Shown piece after piece: positions 58,853 to 64,000 of a stretch of DNA of 64,000 nt. This DNA comes from Candidatus Streptomyces philanthi (GTDB lineage: Bacteria > Actinomycetota > Actinomycetes > Streptomycetales > Streptomycetaceae). Where the stretch lies: the NCBI GenBank assembly GCA_018114805.1, contig CP073042.1, forward strand, positions 5,811,501-5,875,500, given 5' to 3'. The notes under the pieces were generated by a model that had not been told where the DNA came from, did no database searches, and worked only from the letters and a program-made list of their open reading frames with translations. Positions within the stretch are counted from its first letter, which is position 1, and the number at the start of each line of letters is the position of its first letter. A program made the translations under genes and the position numbers.

Positions 58853-59506
58853 ATGGACGCACCCAGCCAGCCCCCTGGCCCCGCATCGAGCACAAGCTCT
58901 GGCCATAGCTCTGGTCCGGAGATCGACGCCCGGCCCGTGCTCGAGGCGCCGGACATCGCCCGGGTCGTGACCCGCATCGCCCACGAGGTGGTGGAACGCG
59001 CCAAGGGCGCTCACCACGTTGTACTCCTGGGCATCCCGACGCGTGGCGTCTTCCTCGCCCGGCGGCTCGCCGCCAAGCTTGAGGAGATTACCTCCCGTGC
59101 CATCCCGGTCGGCTCGCTCGACATCACCATGTACCGCGACGACCTGCGGCTCGGCCCCGCCCGTACGCTCGCCCGCACCGAGATCCCCACGGCGGGCATC
59201 GAGGGCCGGCTGGTCGTCCTCGTCGACGACGTGCTCTTCTCGGGCCGCACCATCCGCGCCGCCCTGGACGCCCTCAACGACATCGGGCGCCCGCGCGCCG
59301 TGCAGCTCGCGGTCCTGGTCGACCGCGGCCACCGCGAGCTGCCCATCCGCGCCGACTACGTCGGCAAGAACCTCCCGACCTCGCTGCGCGAGACGGTGAA
59401 GGTGCAGTTCACCGAGTTGGACGGCCGGGACAGCGTGCTCCTCGGCGTGCGCCCCACAAGCCCCCGCGGCGGCGCCGAAGGCGAGCGCGCGGACGCCGGG
59501 CAGTAG
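58853..59506 (+). CDS. pyrR: PyrR, pyrimidine operon regulator/uracil phosphoribosyltransferase
   Basis: A 217-aa PRTase-fold protein. [20 protein letters not shown] is the PRPP loop, [13 protein letters not shown] and DITMYRDDL complete the site. PyrR proteins bind pyr mRNA in response to UMP. It has a longer than usual N-terminus (about 25 Ser/Pro/Gly residues) and a C-terminal tail. It is first in the pyr operon, 81 bp before pyrB. Possible -10 boxes TACCGT (58780) and TAACGT (58789) lie upstream. Confidence 0.95.
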   Translation: MDAPSQPPGPASSTSSGHSSGPEIDARPVLEAPDIARVVTRIAHEVVERAKGAHHVVLLGIPTRGVFLARRLAAKLEEITSRAIPVGSLDITMYRDDLRLGPARTLARTEIPTAGIEGRLVVLVDDVLFSGRTIRAALDALNDIGRPRAVQLAVLVDRGHRELPIRADYVGKNLPTSLRETVKVQFTELDGRDSVLLGVRPTSPRGGAEGERADAGQ

Positions 59507-59587
59507 TCCCCCGTACGGCACCGGCCCCCGGGCCGTGCCGCCGCGTGCCCGCACGCCCCACCACTCCTCACCTCACGGAGCCCACAG

Positions 59588-60624
<1,037 letters not shown>

Positions 60625-60628
<4 letters not shown>

Positions 60629-61920
60629 GCGAGACCACCAAGACCCTGCTGCGCGGCGCGCGACTGATCGGCGGCGACAGCGCCGCCGTCCTCATCGAGG
60701 GCGAGACCATCGCCGCCGTGGGCCAGGGCCTGTCGGCCGAGGGCGCCACGGTCGTCGAGGCCGAGGGCCAGATCCTGCTGCCCGGCCTGGTCGACCTGCA
60801 CACACACCTGCGCGAGCCGGGCCGCGAGGACTCCGAGACCGTACTGACCGGCACCCAGGCCGCGGCCGTCGGCGGCTACACCGCCGTGCACGCGATGGCC
60901 AACACCTTCCCCGTCGCCGACACCGCCGGTGTCGTCGAGCAGGTGTGGCGGCTCGGCCGCGAGTCCGGCTATTGCGACGTGCAGCCGGTCGGCGCCGTCA
61001 CCGTCGGCCTCGAAGGCGCGCAGCTCGCCGAACTCGGCGCCATGCACGAGTCGACCGCCGGCGTCGTGGTCTTCTCCGACGACGGCAAGTGCGTGGACGA
61101 CGCGGTGATCATGCGCCGGGCCCTGGAGTACGTGAAGGCCTTCGACGGCGTCATCGCCCAGCACGCGCAGGAGCCCCGGCTCACCGAGGGCGCCCAGATG
61201 AACGAGGGCGTCGTCTCCGCCCAGCTCGGCCTCGGCGGCTGGCCCGCCGTCGCCGAGGAGTCGATCATCGCCCGCGACGTCCTGCTCGCCGCGCACGTGG
61301 ACTCCCGGGTGCACATCTGCCACCTGTCGACGGCCGGCTCGGTGGAGATCGTGCGCTGGGCCAAGTCCAAGGGCTGGAACGTCACCGCCGAGGTCACCCC
61401 GCACCACCTGCTCCTCACCGACGAGCTCGTACGCTCCTACAACCCGGTCTACAAGGTGAACCCGCCGCTGCGCACCGAGGCCGACGTGCTGGCGCTGCGC
61501 GAGGCGCTGGCCGACGGCACCATCGACTGCGTCGCCACCGACCACGCGCCCCACCCGCACGAGGATAAGGACTGCGAGTGGGCGGCCGCCGCCATGGGCA
61601 TGGTGGGCCTGGAGACGGCGCTCTCGGTCGTCCAGCACACCATGGTGGACACCGGCCTCCTGGACTGGGCCGGCGTCGCCGACCGGATGTCCTTCCGGCC
61701 CGCCGCCATCGGCCGCCTCGCCGGCCACGGGCGGCCCGTCGCCGCCGGCGAGCCCGCCAATCTGACCCTGCTCGACGCGGCATACCGTGGTGTGGTGAAC
61801 CCCGCGGGCTTCGCCTCCCGCAGCCGTAACACGCCCTACGAGGGGCGCGAGCTGCCGGGCCGAGTGACACACACCTTCCTGCGGGGCCGGGCAACGGTCG
61901 TGGACGGGAAGCTGACGTGA
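60625..61920 (+). CDS. pyrC: dihydroorotase
   Basis: A 431-aa type I amidohydrolase. [21 protein letters not shown] holds the first metal ligands, [13 protein letters not shown] and [10 protein letters not shown] the middle histidines, and [10 protein letters not shown] the catalytic Asp. It closes dihydroorotate from carbamoyl-aspartate. Coupled by 4-nt overlaps on both sides. Confidence 0.97.
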
Positions 61921-62561
61921 CACCTGTGACATTTCTGGCGGCGGACGACACCCAGAACGCGGGTGACTGGGCCGCGCGCACCGGCTGGGTCGTGGGCCTG
62001 CTGCTGGTCATCGCGCTGCTGTACTGGCTGATGCGGGAGGGCTGGAAGTGGCGCGGGCTGCTCCAGTCGGACCTGCCGGAGCTGGCGCCGGTGCCCGCCG
62101 ACCCGGGCGAGCCCCGGCTGACCATGGCCGGGCGCTACCACGGCTCGACCAAGGCGGGGCAGTGGCTGGAGCGCATCGTCGCGCACGGCCTCGGCGTCCG
62201 CAGCCGCGCCGACGTCACGCTGACCGACGACGGGCTCATCGTGCGGCGCCCCGGCGCCCGGGACTTCCACGTGCCCACCAGCGCGCTGCGCGGCGCCCGG
62301 CTCGACAAGGGCATCGCCGGCAAGGTCCTCACCGAGGGCGGGTTGCTGGTGATCACCTGGCAGCTCGGCGACAGCGCGATCGACTCCGGCTTCCGCTCCG
62401 ACCACGCCGCCGAACACGCGGCCTGGGTCACCGCGATCAACGATCTCACCGGCGGCCCCAGCGACGCGACCGCCACGCGGCGTGACGAGGACGGCCGCGT
62501 GGCCGCCGGCGCCGCGACACCGCGGGGGGCGACCCCCGCAACCCCCGAGAAAGGCACATGA
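61917..62561 (+). CDS. PH-like-domain membrane protein of the pyr operon
   Basis: A 214-aa protein with one N-terminal transmembrane helix ([17 protein letters not shown], about 23-39) and a PH-like beta domain ([20 protein letters not shown], then [16 protein letters not shown]). A Pro/Ala/Thr tail follows. It lies between pyrC and carA with ATGA-type overlaps on both sides. Mycobacteria have a comparable gene at the same place (Rv1382), so it is an old operon member of unknown role. Confidence 0.82.
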   Translation: MTPVTFLAADDTQNAGDWAARTGWVVGLLLVIALLYWLMREGWKWRGLLQSDLPELAPVPADPGEPRLTMAGRYHGSTKAGQWLERIVAHGLGVRSRADVTLTDDGLIVRRPGARDFHVPTSALRGARLDKGIAGKVLTEGGLLVITWQLGDSAIDSGFRSDHAAEHAAWVTAINDLTGGPSDATATRRDEDGRVAAGAATPRGATPATPEKGT

Positions 62562-63700
62562 TGACGCTCTCCACCCAGAGGGCCAGGGTCCCCGCCGTGC
62601 TCGTTCTGGAGGACGGCCGCATCTTCCGCGGCCGCGCCTACGGCGCAGTGGGGGATACCTTCGGCGAGGCGGTGTTCTCCACCGGCATGACCGGATACCA
62701 GGAGACCCTGACCGATCCCTCGTACCATCGGCAGGTGGTCGTCATGACCGCACCGCACGTCGGCAACACCGGTGTCAACGACGAGGACCCGGAGTCCGGC
62801 CGCATCTGGGTCTCCGGCTACGTCGTCCGCGACCCCGCCCGCAAGCCCTCCAACTGGCGCGCCCAGCGCACCCTGGACGAGGAGCTGGCGGCGCAGGGCG
62901 TCGTCGGCATCAGCGGGGTCGACACCCGCGCCCTCACCCGCCACCTGCGCGAGCGCGGCGCCATGCGCGTCGGCATCTTCTCCGGCACCGCGCTGGCGGA
63001 GGAGTCTGCGCTCGTCGAGCGGGTGCGCACCGCCCCCGGCATGAAGGGCGCCGACCTGTGGAGCGAGGTGACCACCAAGCAGACGTACGTCGTCCCCGCG
63101 GTCGGCACCAAGCGGTTCACCGTCGCCGCCATCGACCTGGGCATCAAGACGATGACCCCGCGCCGGATGGCCGAGCGCGGCATAGAGGTCCACGTCTTCC
63201 CGGCCACCGCCAGCCTGGAGGAGATCTACGCCATCGAGCCCGACGGCGTCTTCTTCTCCAACGGCCCCGGCGACCCGGCCACCGCCGACCACCCGATGGA
63301 GCTGGCGCGCGGAGTCCTGGACCGGCGCACCCCGCTGTTCGGCATCTGCTTCGGCAACCAGGTCCTCGGCCGGGCGCTCGGCTTCGGCACGTACAAGCTC
63401 AAGTACGGCCACCGCGGGATCAACCAGCCGGTGCAGGACCGCACCACCGGCAAGGTCGAGATCACCGCGCAGAACCACGGCTTCGCCGTGGACGCGCCCC
63501 TGGACGAGGTCGTGGACACCCCCTACGGCCTGGCCCGGGTCGCCCACGTGGGCCTGAACGACGACGTCGTGGGGGGCCTGGAGTGCCTCGACGTGCCCGC
63601 GTTCAGCGTCCAGTACCACCCCGAGGCCGCCGCCGGCCCGCACGACGCGGCCTACCTGTTCGACCGCTTTGTTTCCCTGATGGAGGGCCCCCGTGCCTAA
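62558..63700 (+). CDS. carA: carbamoyl-phosphate synthase small subunit
   Basis: A 380-aa glutaminase subunit. The N-terminal [21 protein letters not shown] domain contacts CarB; the class I amidotransferase domain has SNGPGDPA, the nucleophile in [11 protein letters not shown] and the His-Glu pair in QYHPEAAAG. Two adjacent ATG codons (62558 and 62561) can start it. It overlaps carB by 8 nt. Confidence 0.96.
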   Translation: MMTLSTQRARVPAVLVLEDGRIFRGRAYGAVGDTFGEAVFSTGMTGYQETLTDPSYHRQVVVMTAPHVGNTGVNDEDPESGRIWVSGYVVRDPARKPSNWRAQRTLDEELAAQGVVGISGVDTRALTRHLRERGAMRVGIFSGTALAEESALVERVRTAPGMKGADLWSEVTTKQTYVVPAVGTKRFTVAAIDLGIKTMTPRRMAERGIEVHVFPATASLEEIYAIEPDGVFFSNGPGDPATADHPMELARGVLDRRTPLFGICFGNQVLGRALGFGTYKLKYGHRGINQPVQDRTTGKVEITAQNHGFAVDAPLDEVVDTPYGLARVAHVGLNDDVVGGLECLDVPAFSVQYHPEAAAGPHDAAYLFDRFVSLMEGPRA

Positions 63701-64000
63701 GCGCACCGATATCCAGTCCGTCCTGGTCATCGGCTCGGGCCCGATCGTCATCGGGCAGGCGGCCGAGTTCGACTACTCGGGTACCCAGGCGTGCCGCGTG
63801 CTCAAGGCCGAGGGCCTGCGCGTCATCCTGGTCAACTCCAACCCGGCCACGATCATGACCGACCCGGAGATCGCTGACGTCACGTACGTCGAGCCGATCA
63901 CCCCCGAGTTCGTCGAGAAGATCATCGCAAAGGAGCGGCCCGACGCCCTGCTGCCCACGCTCGGCGGCCAGACGGCGCTGAACACCGCCATCGCGCTGCA
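63693..64000 (+). CDS. carB: carbamoyl-phosphate synthase large subunit (partial)
   Basis: The first 102 codons from GTG 63693: [20 protein letters not shown] is the exact family N-terminus, followed by [34 protein letters not shown] and [15 protein letters not shown]. The gene continues beyond the window edge; the start is firm, overlapping the end of carA by 8 nt. Confidence 0.96.
   Translation, partial: MPKRTDIQSVLVIGSGPIVIGQAAEFDYSGTQACRVLKAEGLRVILVNSNPATIMTDPEIADVTYVEPITPEFVEKIIAKERPDALLPTLGGQTALNTAIAL

Overview
This window is chromosomal DNA of a Streptomyces or very close relative. The evidence is the high G+C content, the frequent GTG and TTG starts, TANNNT-type -10 boxes, rare TTA codons, and a gene order that I recognise from the Streptomyces core chromosome. 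It includes the developmental genes ssgB and bldD and runs from a pab/tRNA region to the pyr operon. There is no prophage, transposase, CRISPR array or biosynthetic cluster. Nearly everything is conserved housekeeping or cell-envelope DNA.

Layout. 1-4.9 kb: three tRNA genes on the minus strand, then pabB-pabC (p-aminobenzoate), a frameshifted acetyltransferase, a DsbA-like protein and two small membrane proteins. 4.9-8.3 kb: a CGNR zinc-finger regulator, ssgB (sporulation septum placement), a PGPGW membrane protein, and two tRNA-Val(CAC) genes flanking a one-base-frameshifted SRPBCC gene. 8.5-19.3 kb: thrS, an Ap4A-phosphorylase-like HIT protein, a large membrane protein, an EF-G paralogue, then the phosphatidylinositol mannoside genes pgsA-patA-pimA and a small membrane-anchored protein. 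19.7-32 kb: pdxS/pdxT, yebC, ruvCAB, yajC-secD-secF, apt and relA. 32-41 kb: a DUF349 coiled-coil protein, a membrane-anchored cyclophilin, a metallo-beta-lactamase-fold hydrolase, hisS, a VKOR protein, rarA, a frameshifted PNPOx-like/DUF2470 gene, and rpsD. 41-50 kb: a STAND-type ATPase, two small membrane proteins, alaS, ruvX and mltG. 50-57.8 kb: the shikimate genes aroE-aroC-aroK-aroB-aroQ, a frameshifted ATPase, a peptidase-like M24 protein, efp and nusB. 57.8-64 kb: bldD, facing away from the pyrimidine operon pyrR-pyrB-pyrC-PH-protein-carA-carB, the last gene cut by the window edge.

How it works together. aroE/C/K/B/Q make chorismate, which PabB and PabC divert to folate. PyrR is expected to sense UMP and control the whole pyr/car operon, and an RNA motif overlapping the pyrR ribosome-binding site suggests translational control. 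Translation genes (thrS, hisS, alaS, rpsD, efp, nusB, EF-G2, tRNAs), the Sec auxiliary complex, Holliday-junction processing and (p)ppGpp metabolism fill the rest.

Most unusual points. A near-consensus 19-bp iron box (IdeR/DmdR type) sits in the divergent promoter region between the DUF2470 haem-type gene and rpsD. A perfect BldD box lies inside the bldD promoter. TTA (bldA-dependent) codons occur in only three genes: mltG, the STAND ATPase and a small membrane protein. A recurrent leaderless-promoter geometry (TANNNT then 6-8 nt then the start codon) precedes at least seven genes. Several exact tandem duplications of 19-29 bp occur, two of them in promoter regions. Four accessory genes carry single frameshifts that may be decay or sequencing error. 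I did not find a wholly new multi-gene system.
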